A stretch of DNA of 64,000 nt from Prevotella illustrans (GCF_017426725.1 NZ_JAERMS010000001.1:186001-250000), one strand, 5' to 3'; shown: positions 51,921-61,552, numbered from the stretch's first letter. Made by a program: numbers and translations. Notes: generated from the sequence alone by a model not told the origin.

Positions 51921-52997
51921 TCATTTGATGAAACAGGCGTCGATGACGGCGCGTTCTTTCTTGTCGCTCGGCTTGATGGTCTGCTTGCCGTTGATGAGCA
52001 TGCAGCTCGAACCGCCCCCGTCGAGGTTGAGCGCTTCGGTGCAGCCGATGGCTTTCAGCATGTCGGCCACCTGCGCGGTGGTCATTCCCAGGACGTCGGG
52101 CGTCATCCGGCGACCTTCGCACACGAAGAACACGAGGCGTTTCTTGGCCGCGTCGTAGCCGATGGCCGTGCGGGGCTGGGCCGAGTTGGCCGCCACGTCG
52201 AGCAGTTCGTCGGCCCACGTGTTCATCACCTTGCCCTCATGGAGCAGCACGCTGACGCCGCCAATGCCGTAGACGGCCGTCCCGTCGTTCATGACGGTGC
52301 CCTTCGAGGGCGAGTTGGCGTCGGGGGCAGTCGTCTCGGGCTTGGTTTTGTCAATCTTCTTGCAGGCCGAGTAGCTGTAGTCCTTGCCGTCGCTGGCGTA
52401 GTAAGTCCACGTGGCGTGGAACTCACCGGCCTTGTCCTGGTAGAAGAAACCTATCGTAGGATACCAGAAGTCGGTCCAGTTCTCCGACCAATAGTTCTGG
52501 TTCGGACTGAGCATGGAGCCTTCGCTGTAGCACGAACTCTGCGAGTAGTAGAAGCCACCGGACTCAAAGAAGAGGCCACCGTTGATGACAACGACCGGTG
52601 ATTCGTAGTTGTTGTAGAACTCGGTGGGCGTGAACAGCTTCTCATTACCGTTGGCGCCGGCCTTCTTGCTCCAGTGAATGTCGTTGCTGACGCTGAACTT
52701 TGCCTTGTCGGTTCCCAGCTCGGCAATGGCGATGAAGGCCACGGCGGGCTTGTCGTCGGGCATCTTCACGGCCTTGTACACGTTGATGTAGGCCGGCAAC
52801 CGGCCGTAGTCGGCGTTCACGTTGGTCCACCCCAGGCGGGTGATGTCGGTGTTCTCCTCGGGCTGTAGGCCCTTGTCCCACTTCCAGTTGGCGATGGTGT
52901 CCTCATGATCGTCGCTGTTGCAGGCCGTGAGAACGGAGAGCCCGAGCAGCAAGAGGAGCACCGGAATATGGCAATGAAGTCTTTTCATACGTTTCAT
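51921..52997 (-). CDS. Phosphodiester glycosidase (NAGPA-like), lipoprotein
   Basis: This 358-residue lipoprotein (LGLSVLTACNSDDHED) belongs to the family of N-acetylglucosamine-1-phosphodiester alpha-N-acetylglucosaminidase, the uncovering enzyme that removes GlcNAc from GlcNAc-P-mannose in animals. The signature is near the C-terminus: TAIGYDAAKKRLVFFVCEGR and EALNLDGGGSSCMLING. The middle (SMLSPNQNYWSENWTDFWYP) is typical of Bacteroidetes members. It lies five bases behind the DUF5018 protein in the SusC/SusD operon, so its substrate is probably an imported or surface-bound phosphodiester-linked glycan. Starts at 52997 or 52988 are both possible. Confidence 0.85.
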   Translation of the reverse strand: MKRMKRLHCHIPVLLLLLGLSVLTACNSDDHEDTIANWKWDKGLQPEENTDITRLGWTNVNADYGRLPAYINVYKAVKMPDDKPAVAFIAIAELGTDKAKFSVSNDIHWSKKAGANGNEKLFTPTEFYNNYESPVVVINGGLFFESGGFYYSQSSCYSEGSMLSPNQNYWSENWTDFWYPTIGFFYQDKAGEFHATWTYYASDGKDYSYSACKKIDKTKPETTAPDANSPSKGTVMNDGTAVYGIGGVSVLLHEGKVMNTWADELLDVAANSAQPRTAIGYDAAKKRLVFFVCEGRRMTPDVLGMTTAQVADMLKAIGCTEALNLDGGGSSCMLINGKQTIKPSDKKERAVIDACFIK

Positions 52998-53002
52998 ATT
53001 GG

Positions 53003-54694
53003 TTATTTGTCAAAGCAGTCGAATTGATATCCACCGAAGGAAAGGTGGGTGTTGGAGGCGTAGAACACGTAGAGGAAGTAGCCATCCTCGGACGGTGTCA
53101 CCAGGACGTCGGCAAAGCGGTTGTCACCGGCGTAGCCCACGGATCCGTAGAGGTCGGGCGTGGAGATGATGGAGGCCAGCGCGCTGCTCGTGTTGACGTT
53201 GCCGCTGATGGATGAAAGGTCGCCCGCGTCGTAGATGTAGACATGTCCCGGCAAGCCCCAGTTGGGCCAATAGCCCATTTCGTAGATGGCATAGTAGCGG
53301 TTCTTGTTGAACGCCCGGATGTCGGCGGCACCCGTATTGTAGCCCCATCCCGAACCTCCGGAGTTGGCGGAGAGTATCTGTTTGGCGCCGCTCCAGGCCG
53401 GAGCGTAGTATGCCGGGCAATTTCCGTCGCCGTAATAGCTGAACACGCAGCCGTCCTTCACGTCGGTGCCGGCGGCACAGACCTTGCTGATTCCGTCGAG
53501 ACCGCCCCATGCCGGCACGCTGCCGAACAGGATGTTCTCGGCCGGACCGGCCTTGCCGTCCTTCACAATCCAGCGGATGGCGTTCTGGCAGGCGTTCGGC
53601 GTGGCGGTGACGATGGCGTCGTGGGCCAGGTCGCCCTGCACGTGGAGGCGCGCGCCGATGTCTACTCCGAGGTTGTTGGCATAGCTGATGAAGAGTTCGG
53701 GGGCCTTGGTCACGTCGTTGGTCTTGTAGATGTTGAGCGTGGAACCGCTGGCGGCGTAGTTGCAGATGAGCATGTTGCCGGCGCAGTCGCTCGTGATGGC
53801 GCCATCGGCCTTGGCCGCTCCGAGGTTGATGGCGCCCAGTTTGGTGCCCGTCACCTTACGGAAGTACTGTGGCGCGGAGCCGTCGCCGAGGTTCAGGACG
53901 ACGAAGCTGCCGATGGAGGCCAGCGTCGGGTGGGTGTTGTTGGGCGTGGCCACGCCCAACATCGTCATGTCGTTCTCGAAAAGCTTGAGTTCGCTGCCCG
54001 TGCGAATGCCCGATGGAATCTTGGTCGGTATGTGTTTGATGACCTTGTAGACGCTTTTGTCGGTGCCGTTGTCGGCCGTCACGGTGAACTGGAAGCCGTC
54101 GTTCATGTCGTGGGGCTGGGCCGGGTCGGGCGAAATCGTGGCGTGCGGGTCGAGCACCACTTCGGCCGTCATGTCGGAAAGGTCGGCGGCGGTGAGCAGG
54201 GAGATGGTCTTCTTGTCTTCGTCGATGACGCCCTGCAAGTAGCCCGGCTGCACCAGGATGGACTTGATGGCGCACTTCGACGACTTGACGCGCTGTCCCG
54301 AGATCGTGATCTGCTTGCTTTCGCCATACGGGTTGGTGTAGGTGAAGGCGTTCTTCTGGGTCAAGTCGAGCACGGTGATGGGCGGGTCGATCTTGCAGTT
54401 GTTCTCCAGTGTGGCCACAATCTTGAACTGCGACATGTCCTTCTCTGTGGTGTTGTCGCTCTCTTCTGGGTAATACCAGGGCACGGGAATCACGTAGTCG
54501 GTGATGTCGTTGCTGTTCTGGGGCTGCCAGGTCACGACGGCCTTGTCCACATAGGTGCCCGACGTAAAGTAGGCCGTGAGGCTTGAGATGCCTGCCCGGT
54601 CGGCGGTGGCGTCCACGTGCTCCTCTTCGGCGCAGCTGCCGAGCGAGAGGAGTGCCGCCACGAAGGCGCCGATATATAGGAATTGCTTTTTCAT
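53003..54694 (-). CDS. DUF5018-type surface lipoprotein, probable glycan-binding protein
   Basis: From ATG 54694 it encodes 563 residues with a lipobox (AALLSLGSCAEEEHVD). An N-terminal DUF5018-like region follows, with two Ig-like parts (TISGQRVKSSKCAIKSILVQ and VTADNGTDKSVYKVIKHI). The C-terminal 350 residues look like a propeller (MLGVATPNNTHPTLASIGSF, NMLICNYAASGSTLNIYK, RYYAIYEMGYWPNWGLPGHVYIYDAG). Such proteins take the SusE position behind SusD and bind the glycan outside the cell. It lies 41 bases behind SusD and five before the phosphodiester glycosidase. The ATG at 54745 would overlap the SusD gene and is not preferred. Confidence 0.8.
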   Translation of the reverse strand: MKKQFLYIGAFVAALLSLGSCAEEEHVDATADRAGISSLTAYFTSGTYVDKAVVTWQPQNSNDITDYVIPVPWYYPEESDNTTEKDMSQFKIVATLENNCKIDPPITVLDLTQKNAFTYTNPYGESKQITISGQRVKSSKCAIKSILVQPGYLQGVIDEDKKTISLLTAADLSDMTAEVVLDPHATISPDPAQPHDMNDGFQFTVTADNGTDKSVYKVIKHIPTKIPSGIRTGSELKLFENDMTMLGVATPNNTHPTLASIGSFVVLNLGDGSAPQYFRKVTGTKLGAINLGAAKADGAITSDCAGNMLICNYAASGSTLNIYKTNDVTKAPELFISYANNLGVDIGARLHVQGDLAHDAIVTATPNACQNAIRWIVKDGKAGPAENILFGSVPAWGGLDGISKVCAAGTDVKDGCVFSYYGDGNCPAYYAPAWSGAKQILSANSGGSGWGYNTGAADIRAFNKNRYYAIYEMGYWPNWGLPGHVYIYDAGDLSSISGNVNTSSALASIISTPDLYGSVGYAGDNRFADVLVTPSEDGYFLYVFYASNTHLSFGGYQFDCFDK

Positions 54695-54735
54695 AACTTT
54701 GAAATGTTGATGTTTTGCGGGTTCATGACACAGTT

Positions 54736-56388
54736 CTATTTCCATTCGGGGAATTGGTCGATTTCCTTGTTGTTGTTCAGTTCGCCCACCGGAACGGGCA
54801 GACGGTAGAGCTTCTTGGGGAAGTTGAGGTCTTGGTTGTCGACGTCCACGTAGGTGTAGCGGTACAGGTCGCCCATCTTCTCAATCTTCAGGCCGTGCCG
54901 GCGAATGCCCGTGAAGGTCTGGTCGGCCAGCTCCCAGCGGCGCATGTCCCAGTAGTAGAGTCCCTCGAAGGCCAGTTCCACCTTGCGTTCGTGGCGCAGG
55001 GCCTCGAAAAGGCGGTCGCCGCTGAGACCCGTCAGCTTGGGCAGGGCGACGCGCTCGCGCACCTTGTTGAGGTATTCCAGGGCCTTGGCGGCGTCGTTCA
55101 GTCGGTAGCAGGCCTCGGCATAGTTGAGATATACCTCGGCCAGACGGATGACAATGCAGGGCTGTGTGCAGTTTTGTACGGTCGTGAAGTGGTGGTTTTC
55201 GTCCACCAGCTTGCGCAGGTAGTAGCCCGTGGTGGTGCGTCCGTTGGTCTTGGGGTCGGCTTCCCAGCGGCACCAGCCGTCCGTTCCGCCTACGAAAGGC
55301 TCTATTTTGCGGCCTTTCCACGTAGCTCCGTTGTAGAGGATGGTGGCCTTGAAGCGCGGCTCCAGCTTGTCGTAGGGCGGCGCCAGCGTCGTTCCCGTCT
55401 TGGCGGCTTCGTGCCATGCGGCCCAGTCGAAGCGTTTTCCGTCGGTCATCTCGTATTCCTCCACCATGTCCTGGGTGGGCGTTCCGAAGCCGCCGTCGGC
55501 CTGGTTGCCGTCCAGGGCCTTGTCGCCGCCCGGCGCATAGTAGGTGTCGAAGGAGTGGGTGAGGCTTATCTTCGAGTCGTAGGTGTACTGGCAGATGGCC
55601 TCGGAGTTGCCGCCGGTGAAGGCGTCGGCGTAGTTGTCGGTCAGCTGGTACTTCATAGCGATGACCTTCTCGGCCGCTTCCTTCACGGCCGTCCAGTCCT
55701 TGCAATAGAGCATGGCCCTGGAGAGCAGCGCGTAGGCAGCTCCGCTGGTCAGCCGGCCTGTCGCCGACGCGCTGACGGGCAGGTTCTCGCCGGCGAACTT
55801 CAGGTCGGCCTGCACGAACTTCCAGCCTTCCTCCTCGCTGTCGAGCTTCTTGTTGGTGCTGATTTGCGACAAGTCCTCGGTGTAGAGGATGGCCTGGTGG
55901 TAGCGTTTGAGCAGTTCGAAGTAGCACATGCCGCGGAAGAAGCGCAGCTGTCCCTCGAAGTATTTCACGTCATTCTCGCCCAAACTGCTGCGATGCAGGT
56001 ACTGCAGCGACTCGTTGATGCGCCGGATGTTCTCGTAGGTGCTTTCCCACACGCCCAGATAGGTGTCCGTGTAGCCCGCCGTCAGGGGCAGTCCGCCGTA
56101 GGAAATCTCGTTGGGAATGTACATCAAGGCATTGAATGTCATGTTGCCGTACTTGAATTCGTCGGTCAATCCCTCAGCCATGCCCACCGAACACTGGTAC
56201 GTGCCGAAGCTGCTCAGTGCCGGAAGCAGGCAGTAGTAATAGTCGATGGCCATCTGCGCGTTGGTGGACGAGCTCCACACAAGGCTGTTGGTGGCCTTGT
56301 CGGAAGGCTTCAGGTCCAGGAAATCGTTGCAGGACGACAGGCCCAGAGAGGCTCCCAGCAGGCAGAGACCTAAATATTTAGCTTTCAT
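54736..56388 (-). CDS. SusD-like lipoprotein (phosphodiester-glycosidase locus)
   Basis: This 550-residue protein has a lipobox (GASLGLSSCNDFLDLKPSDK) and the RagB/SusD pattern: ENIRRINESLQYLHRS, YFEGQLRFFRGMCYFELLKRYHQAILY, IVIRLAEVYLNYAEACYRLNDAAKALEYLNKVRERV and a C-terminal LAFEGLYYWDMRRWELADQTF...LYRLPVPVGELNNNKEIDQFPEW. It pairs with the SusC 18 bases upstream. The ligand is unknown; the enzymes behind it suggest a glycan with GlcNAc or other sugars in phosphodiester linkage. Confidence 0.95.
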   Translation of the reverse strand: MKAKYLGLCLLGASLGLSSCNDFLDLKPSDKATNSLVWSSSTNAQMAIDYYYCLLPALSSFGTYQCSVGMAEGLTDEFKYGNMTFNALMYIPNEISYGGLPLTAGYTDTYLGVWESTYENIRRINESLQYLHRSSLGENDVKYFEGQLRFFRGMCYFELLKRYHQAILYTEDLSQISTNKKLDSEEEGWKFVQADLKFAGENLPVSASATGRLTSGAAYALLSRAMLYCKDWTAVKEAAEKVIAMKYQLTDNYADAFTGGNSEAICQYTYDSKISLTHSFDTYYAPGGDKALDGNQADGGFGTPTQDMVEEYEMTDGKRFDWAAWHEAAKTGTTLAPPYDKLEPRFKATILYNGATWKGRKIEPFVGGTDGWCRWEADPKTNGRTTTGYYLRKLVDENHHFTTVQNCTQPCIVIRLAEVYLNYAEACYRLNDAAKALEYLNKVRERVALPKLTGLSGDRLFEALRHERKVELAFEGLYYWDMRRWELADQTFTGIRRHGLKIEKMGDLYRYTYVDVDNQDLNFPKKLYRLPVPVGELNNNKEIDQFPEWK

Positions 56389-56406
56389 AGATGTATCCTT
56401 TTAAAG

Positions 56407-59400
56407 TTAGAAAGTGATGTTGACACCGCCCAGGAACGTGCGCTGCTGGGGGTAGTAGCCGTTGTTGACGCGGGGAGACTCGGGGTCGACGCCTGTCGGA
56501 AGATTGTCGATGGTGAAGAGGTTGGAGCCTTCCACGAAGAAGCGCACCTTCTGAATGCCGGCGGCGTTGAGCCAAGTGGCGGGCAGGGTGTAGCCTATTT
56601 GGAAGTCCTTGAACCGCAGGTAGTCGCCTTTCTTCATCCAAAAGGTGGACGCCAGGCCGTTGGCACCGCCGTGACTGACGTTCCCCAGTGTCAAGCGGGG
56701 GTATTTTCCGTCGGGATTGTCCAGGCTGTAGGAGTTCTGCACGAGCCACAACGGCGAGTTGGCGCCTTCCTTGAAGGTCTGGCTCCACACCGTGTTGTCG
56801 TCGTAACCGTTGTAGTAGGTGCCGAGCAAAGACACGTCGAACTTCAGTCCGGCGGTGAAGAGCGCATTGAAGTCGAAGCCGTTCCACTGCGCGCCGAGGC
56901 TGAGACCCATCATGATCTGCGGGCGGTTGCTGCGGCCGATGCGGGCCTTGTCCTGCTCGCTGATGACGCCGTCGCCGTTCAAGTCCTTGAACTTGATGTC
57001 GCCCAGGTTGGGTCTTGAGCCGTACCAGGCCGACTTGGTGATCTCCTCCTCCGAGCGATAGAGCCCCTCGGCCACCCAGGCGCTGTAGGCATCGACGCTG
57101 GTGCCGACCACCTTGCGCCACTCCTGGGCGTTGGGGTCGTCCTGATAGCGCAGCCACTTGCTCTTGGCATAGGTCATGTTGACGCTCGCGTTGTAGTCGA
57201 AAGGCTTGCCGCCCAGCGTGAAGCGGTTGCGATGGGAGACAGTCCAGTCGATACCGTAGTTGCTGTAGCGGTTGTTGTTGACGTAGGTGGGGTAGTAGCC
57301 GCCCATCGAGGGGGCCTTGCCGCCGCTGTTGGAGGCCAGCAGGTCGTAGTTCAGATTGTAGAACCAGTCGAACTCCAGGCCCAGCAGTCCGTGCCACAAG
57401 GTGGCGTTCAGGCCGATGTTGGTCGTGCGGGTCTTGGCCCAGGTCAGCGCGGGATTGGCAATGCCGCTGGTGTACATGGAGCTGTAGGCCGTGCCGTCGA
57501 ACACCCGTTGCGTAGCGAAGGCGTAGGTGCTGAGGTAGGAATAGGCCGCCACATTGTCGTTGCCGAGCAGTCCGAGGGAGCCGCGCACCTTCAAGTCGTC
57601 GAGCCATCCCCGGGCGCCTTCCATGAAGTCTTCGCCCGAAACGCGCCAGGCGGCGGAGAAGGAGGGGAAGAAGCCCCAGCGCTTGCCCGAGCCGCTGAAG
57701 TGGTAGGAGCCGTCGTAGCGGCCGCTGAACTCGGCCAAGTATCTGTTGGCGTAGTCATATTTCAGACGGAACACGTAGCCCGCCGTGCGCGTGTGGTTGT
57801 TGACGCCCGAGACGGGGGAGCTGCTCGTGATGGCCTGGCCGTAGGAAAGGTCGGCTATCTGTGGGAAAGGCACGTGGTCGACGTAGCCCGCGAAGTTGGA
57901 ACTCTTGTAGTCGTTGATTTCCAGCAGGCCCATCGCGTCGACGTTGTGTCGGCCGAACTGTCGGGCGTATTCCAGGCGGAACTGGCCCGTGAGCTTCTGG
58001 GTGGTGTACTGTCCGTCGCTCACGTGGTTCAGCGTTTCGGCCGAGTTGCGCGGGTCGTCGTTGAGGATGAAGGTGCCGAAGTTGTCCGACGCCATCGACA
58101 TCGTGTAGGTCTTGTAGGGCGTGGCCAGGTTCTTGCTCTGCGAACTCAGGTAGTCGTAGGCGCCGGTGAAGGCGAACGACAGCCCCCGGAGCCAGCGCGC
58201 GTCGTAACGCAGGTTGAAGTTGGAGTTGAGTTCGAAGCTGTGGGTGCGTCCGTAGCCCGACTCGTAGATAGCCGCGAGGGGGCTATAGGAAACGCCGGCG
58301 TTGTTGGGCAGTGTTCCTGTGTACAGTCCCTTGTGCTTTTCGGGCAGAAACGGGTGCATCATAATAGCTTGGTGCCCGATAGAAAGCCATCCTACTTCTT
58401 CTTCATCGCTTTGGCTTCCGTCGTCGGCACCACCCGATGAATATCCCGGTGTCTGGCGTCGGCCCACGGTGCCCACGGCCCCGAACGTCAGCTTCCAGTC
58501 GCGTCCCACCTTCGTGTCAATGTTGGCACGGACGTTGTAACGACGGTAGTTGAAGTTGGCGATATTGCCCTGTTGGCTCATGAAACCGCCCGAAAGGAAG
58601 TAGTGGATGTCGTCGGATCCGCCCTCCAGTGTCACGTTGTGCTTCTGGTTGTGGCCCGTTCCGAACACCTTTCCTATGTAGTCGACGTTGTCCCAGCCGT
58701 CCGTCGGGTCGTCGTTGAGCATGGCCTTGATGTGTTGGCTGGTGAAGACGGGCGTGTACTGGTCGCGCGACTTGAGGGTCGTTCCGGTGAGTTTGTCCAT
58801 CAGGTCGGCCATGTTGTAGTAGTCGGCGTACTCCGGTCCGTTCATGAATGTGGGGAAGTTGGCGTTGACGGAGATACCGTACTGGCCGTCGTAGGACACC
58901 CGCGTCTTGCCCTGCCGCCCCTTCTTGGTGGTGATGATGACCACGCCGCCGGCGGCGTTGAGGCCATATACGGCTGCCGCGGCCCCGTCTTTCAGCACCG
59001 AAATGCTCTCGATGTCGTTGGGGTCGATGTCGTTCATCGAGCGCGCCACGCCGTCGACGATGTAGAGCGCGCCATACTGCGAGCCGCGGATGCGCAGCGC
59101 GGCGAAGTCGTTGCCCGGCTCGCCCGAGGTCTGCACGGAGGTCAGACCGGCCATGCGGCCGCCCAGCATGTTGGCGACGTTGGTCGACGGCGCCTTCAGC
59201 AGCTCGTCGCCCTTGAGCGCCGTGACGGCTCCGGTGAGCGACTGCTTCTTGGCCGTGCCGTAGCCCACGACCACTACGTCGTTGAGCGTCGACGACTCGT
59301 CGGCCAGCGTGACGTTGATGGTGCGGCGGTTGCCCACCCTGACACGCTGGGTCTTCATTCCTACATACGAAAACGTCAAGTAGTCGGCACTGTTCGCTTG

Positions 59401-59625
59401 TATGCTGTAGTTGCCGTCCAGGTCGGTGATGACACCGTTTTTGACGTCTCCGTTTCTGAGCACGGTCACTCCGGGGAGCGATGTGCCCGCTGCGTCTTTC
59501 ACGACGCCCCTGACCGTCTGTGCCGCCGCGTCGAGAACGAGGGCGAACAGCAGGGCCAGTGTCAGCGTCAAAGTCTTCGGAAAGACTGAATTTCCTGTTG
59601 ATAAGCTGAAATTCATCATGGACAT
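56407..59625 (-). CDS. SusC-like TonB-dependent transporter (phosphodiester-glycosidase locus)
   Basis: This 1072-residue protein has a signal peptide (LLFALVLDAAAQTVRG), the carboxypeptidase-like domain (VVKDAAGTSLPGVTVLRNGD), a TonB-box region (LNDVVVVGYGTAKKQSLTGAVTALKGDELL), a plug (DPNDIESISVLKDGAAAAVYGLNAAGGVVIITTKKG) and a barrel ending FLGGVNITF. No STN domain is present, and no regulator gene lies next to it in the window, so control is not visible. It leads the seven-gene operon 59625-47574. Two Met codons at the start (59625 and 59619) are possible. Confidence 0.95.
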   Translation of the reverse strand: MSMMNFSLSTGNSVFPKTLTLTLALLFALVLDAAAQTVRGVVKDAAGTSLPGVTVLRNGDVKNGVITDLDGNYSIQANSADYLTFSYVGMKTQRVRVGNRRTINVTLADESSTLNDVVVVGYGTAKKQSLTGAVTALKGDELLKAPSTNVANMLGGRMAGLTSVQTSGEPGNDFAALRIRGSQYGALYIVDGVARSMNDIDPNDIESISVLKDGAAAAVYGLNAAGGVVIITTKKGRQGKTRVSYDGQYGISVNANFPTFMNGPEYADYYNMADLMDKLTGTTLKSRDQYTPVFTSQHIKAMLNDDPTDGWDNVDYIGKVFGTGHNQKHNVTLEGGSDDIHYFLSGGFMSQQGNIANFNYRRYNVRANIDTKVGRDWKLTFGAVGTVGRRQTPGYSSGGADDGSQSDEEEVGWLSIGHQAIMMHPFLPEKHKGLYTGTLPNNAGVSYSPLAAIYESGYGRTHSFELNSNFNLRYDARWLRGLSFAFTGAYDYLSSQSKNLATPYKTYTMSMASDNFGTFILNDDPRNSAETLNHVSDGQYTTQKLTGQFRLEYARQFGRHNVDAMGLLEINDYKSSNFAGYVDHVPFPQIADLSYGQAITSSSPVSGVNNHTRTAGYVFRLKYDYANRYLAEFSGRYDGSYHFSGSGKRWGFFPSFSAAWRVSGEDFMEGARGWLDDLKVRGSLGLLGNDNVAAYSYLSTYAFATQRVFDGTAYSSMYTSGIANPALTWAKTRTTNIGLNATLWHGLLGLEFDWFYNLNYDLLASNSGGKAPSMGGYYPTYVNNNRYSNYGIDWTVSHRNRFTLGGKPFDYNASVNMTYAKSKWLRYQDDPNAQEWRKVVGTSVDAYSAWVAEGLYRSEEEITKSAWYGSRPNLGDIKFKDLNGDGVISEQDKARIGRSNRPQIMMGLSLGAQWNGFDFNALFTAGLKFDVSLLGTYYNGYDDNTVWSQTFKEGANSPLWLVQNSYSLDNPDGKYPRLTLGNVSHGGANGLASTFWMKKGDYLRFKDFQIGYTLPATWLNAAGIQKVRFFVEGSNLFTIDNLPTGVDPESPRVNNGYYPQQRTFLGGVNITF

Positions 59626-59958
59626 TAAAGGTTGGTTGGTTGATAGTTTAAGTTGGATGAAGCCTCTTCGGCTTCACAATGTTTTTTCGTTGTAGTCAGG
59701 CCGGGCCGCGGCTGTTTTCCCAAAGCAGTCCCCTCGTGTTGCAAAAGCAGCCCTTTTAGCGTGTAAAAGCTGTCCTTTTGCAAGGTAAAAGGGCTGCTTT
59801 CAGCTGCTGAAAGCAGCCCTTTTGGAAAACGGTGGCGTGCCGATGGCTTTCGCGTTGGGCGAAAACAGGCGTGCGGTCGTGGTCAAGTCTCTATGGAAGA
59901 AGCCGTTGCGGAGGCTGAAGCCGTCGCTTTTCCTCCGCAACGGGGAGTGTCGATGGGG
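59626..59958. other. Intergenic spacer with 5'-leader hairpin and palindromic words
   Basis: Near the SusC start, GAAGCC TCTTC GGCTTC (59660-59676) forms a small hairpin in what would be the SusC leader. Further away lies the palindrome array at 59746-59823. No ORF with support and no clear promoter were found. Confidence 0.6.
59746..59823. repeat. Perfect palindrome array with AAAAGGGCTGCTTT words
   Basis: AAAAGGGCTGCTTTCAGC (59787-59804) is perfectly inverted at 59806-59823 with a single-base loop, preceded by partial units CAGCCCTTTTAGCGTGTAAA and CTGTCCTTTT. The palindrome begins and ends in runs of A and T and may end the transcript of the SusD gene at 59959. Confidence 0.8.
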
Positions 59959-61536
59959 TCAGTTGTAGCGGGCGGTGTCCCACCAGACGCGGACGGCCAT
60001 GCCGTCGCCCTTGCCGCCGTTGAGCGAAGCGTCCTTGGCGTTGGGGTTGTCACGGGTCTCGTCGTCCACGTATTTAAGCTTCTTGACGAACGTTCCCAGC
60101 GGCAACGTGCTCTCCAAGCTCTGCACCACCGGCGTGAGCGCAGGGTAACCTGTGCGCCGGAACTCCGTCCAGGCCTCTACGCCGTCGGGATAAAGGGCCA
60201 GCCACTTCTGCGTCAGGATTTGCTTCAGGTGGCCTTCCATGGTGCTCTCGGCCGTCCAGGCCACGCCGCCCGTGGTCTTGTAGGTGTTGTCGGAGGTTGT
60301 CGTGTAGTACTTTGCGTCGACGCCGGTCCGCTCGTTGTCGAACGACGCCTGGATGCCGGCCAGGTAGTTCTGCTGCGCGTCGCCCGCTCCGGTATAGCCG
60401 CGAAGGGCCGCCTCGGCCTTGAGGAAGCACACTTCGGCGTAGTCCATCAGCTTCATGGGGCGTGAGATGCAGAAGGATGACTCGCTGTTGTCGGCGCTGT
60501 TCCATTCCGGCATGTACTGGTAGCCCCAGACGTAGGAGCGTTCGTCGCCGGCCGGGATGTTGTCGGAGGGCAGTCCGTTGGCCACGCCCTGGAATTTGGG
60601 CGCCGCCGCCGTAGAGCCGGGCGTGTGTCCGAACCACAAAGTGGTGCGTGGGTCGAGCACGGTGCCGGTCTGTTTGAGCATGTTCTCCATCGTCTTGCTC
60701 ATCGCGAACTCACCCCATCCGGAGATTTGGAAGAGCGGGAAGCCGTTGGAACCGGTGCCCGAGATGTAGACCCCCGCGTTGTCGGCATTGCCGGAGAGCA
60801 GTCCGCCGGGGGCCGCGAGAGCCGCTTCGGCCTCCTTCTTGGCCGTGGCGGCGTCGACGTAGGCCAGCCGCAGGGCGTAGCGGAGGCGCAGCGAGTTGGC
60901 CAGACGAATCCACTTGGCAAGGTCGCCCTGGTAGACGAGGTCCTGCGTGGTCGCCAGTTTCGCCTGCGCGGCGTCGTCCTTGTGGGCGTTGAGGGCCGTG
61001 ACGGCCTCGGTCAGCTCCTTGAACAGGTCGGTGTAGATGCTTTGCTGGCTGTCATACTTGGCGTTGCTGGTGCCCGTGGCGGCCTCCGTGTAGGGGATGT
61101 CGCCGAACATGTCGGTCGTCTGGGCCGTGCAGCGGGCCGTGAAGATACGCATCACCTGGTAGATGTTGTCGTACTGTGGCTTCTCGACCACGATTTCCTT
61201 CACGTTCTTGAACTGCTTCAGCACGCCCACGTAGTAGCTGTTCCAGAAGCCGTCGGTCACCCAATCGCTTCGGAAAGTGTAGTTGTCGGAGTTGAAGTAG
61301 GCGGCCGAGTTAGCGAAATACTGCGCGTAGAGATTGGTGTGCAGGTTGTCGCCCACCTGATATTCCCACGAACCCATGCGGCTTCCTTGCTCCATCATGT
61401 AGGGAAGGATGTAGCCGGGGTCTCCGTCGGTGAGTCCTGTGGGGTCGGTGTTGATCTTGTCGTAGTCGCCCGTACACCCCATGACCATGCCGGCGATGCA
61501 GAAAAGTCCTATAGTTTTGATGATATTACGTTTCAT
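59959..61536 (-). CDS. SusD-like lipoprotein (SusD-like_2 type, fourth locus)
   Basis: From ATG 61536 it encodes 525 residues with a lipobox (FCIAGMVMGCTGDYDKIN). It shows DMFGDIPYTEAATG, YTDLFKELTEAVTALN, WIRLANSLRLRYALRLAYVD and the closing WLALYPDGVEAWTEFRRTGYPALTPV, the same branch as the N-glycan SusD at 30263 (compare WLAMFPLGLEAWADYRRTGYP). It follows its SusC by 16 bases. No enzyme lies downstream in the operon, so the ligand is unknown. An upstream in-frame ATG at 61716 lies within the SusC gene and has no signal peptide. Confidence 0.93.
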   Translation of the reverse strand: MKRNIIKTIGLFCIAGMVMGCTGDYDKINTDPTGLTDGDPGYILPYMMEQGSRMGSWEYQVGDNLHTNLYAQYFANSAAYFNSDNYTFRSDWVTDGFWNSYYVGVLKQFKNVKEIVVEKPQYDNIYQVMRIFTARCTAQTTDMFGDIPYTEAATGTSNAKYDSQQSIYTDLFKELTEAVTALNAHKDDAAQAKLATTQDLVYQGDLAKWIRLANSLRLRYALRLAYVDAATAKKEAEAALAAPGGLLSGNADNAGVYISGTGSNGFPLFQISGWGEFAMSKTMENMLKQTGTVLDPRTTLWFGHTPGSTAAAPKFQGVANGLPSDNIPAGDERSYVWGYQYMPEWNSADNSESSFCISRPMKLMDYAEVCFLKAEAALRGYTGAGDAQQNYLAGIQASFDNERTGVDAKYYTTTSDNTYKTTGGVAWTAESTMEGHLKQILTQKWLALYPDGVEAWTEFRRTGYPALTPVVQSLESTLPLGTFVKKLKYVDDETRDNPNAKDASLNGGKGDGMAVRVWWDTARYN

Positions 61537-61552
61537 AGTCGGTTCGGTTTGG

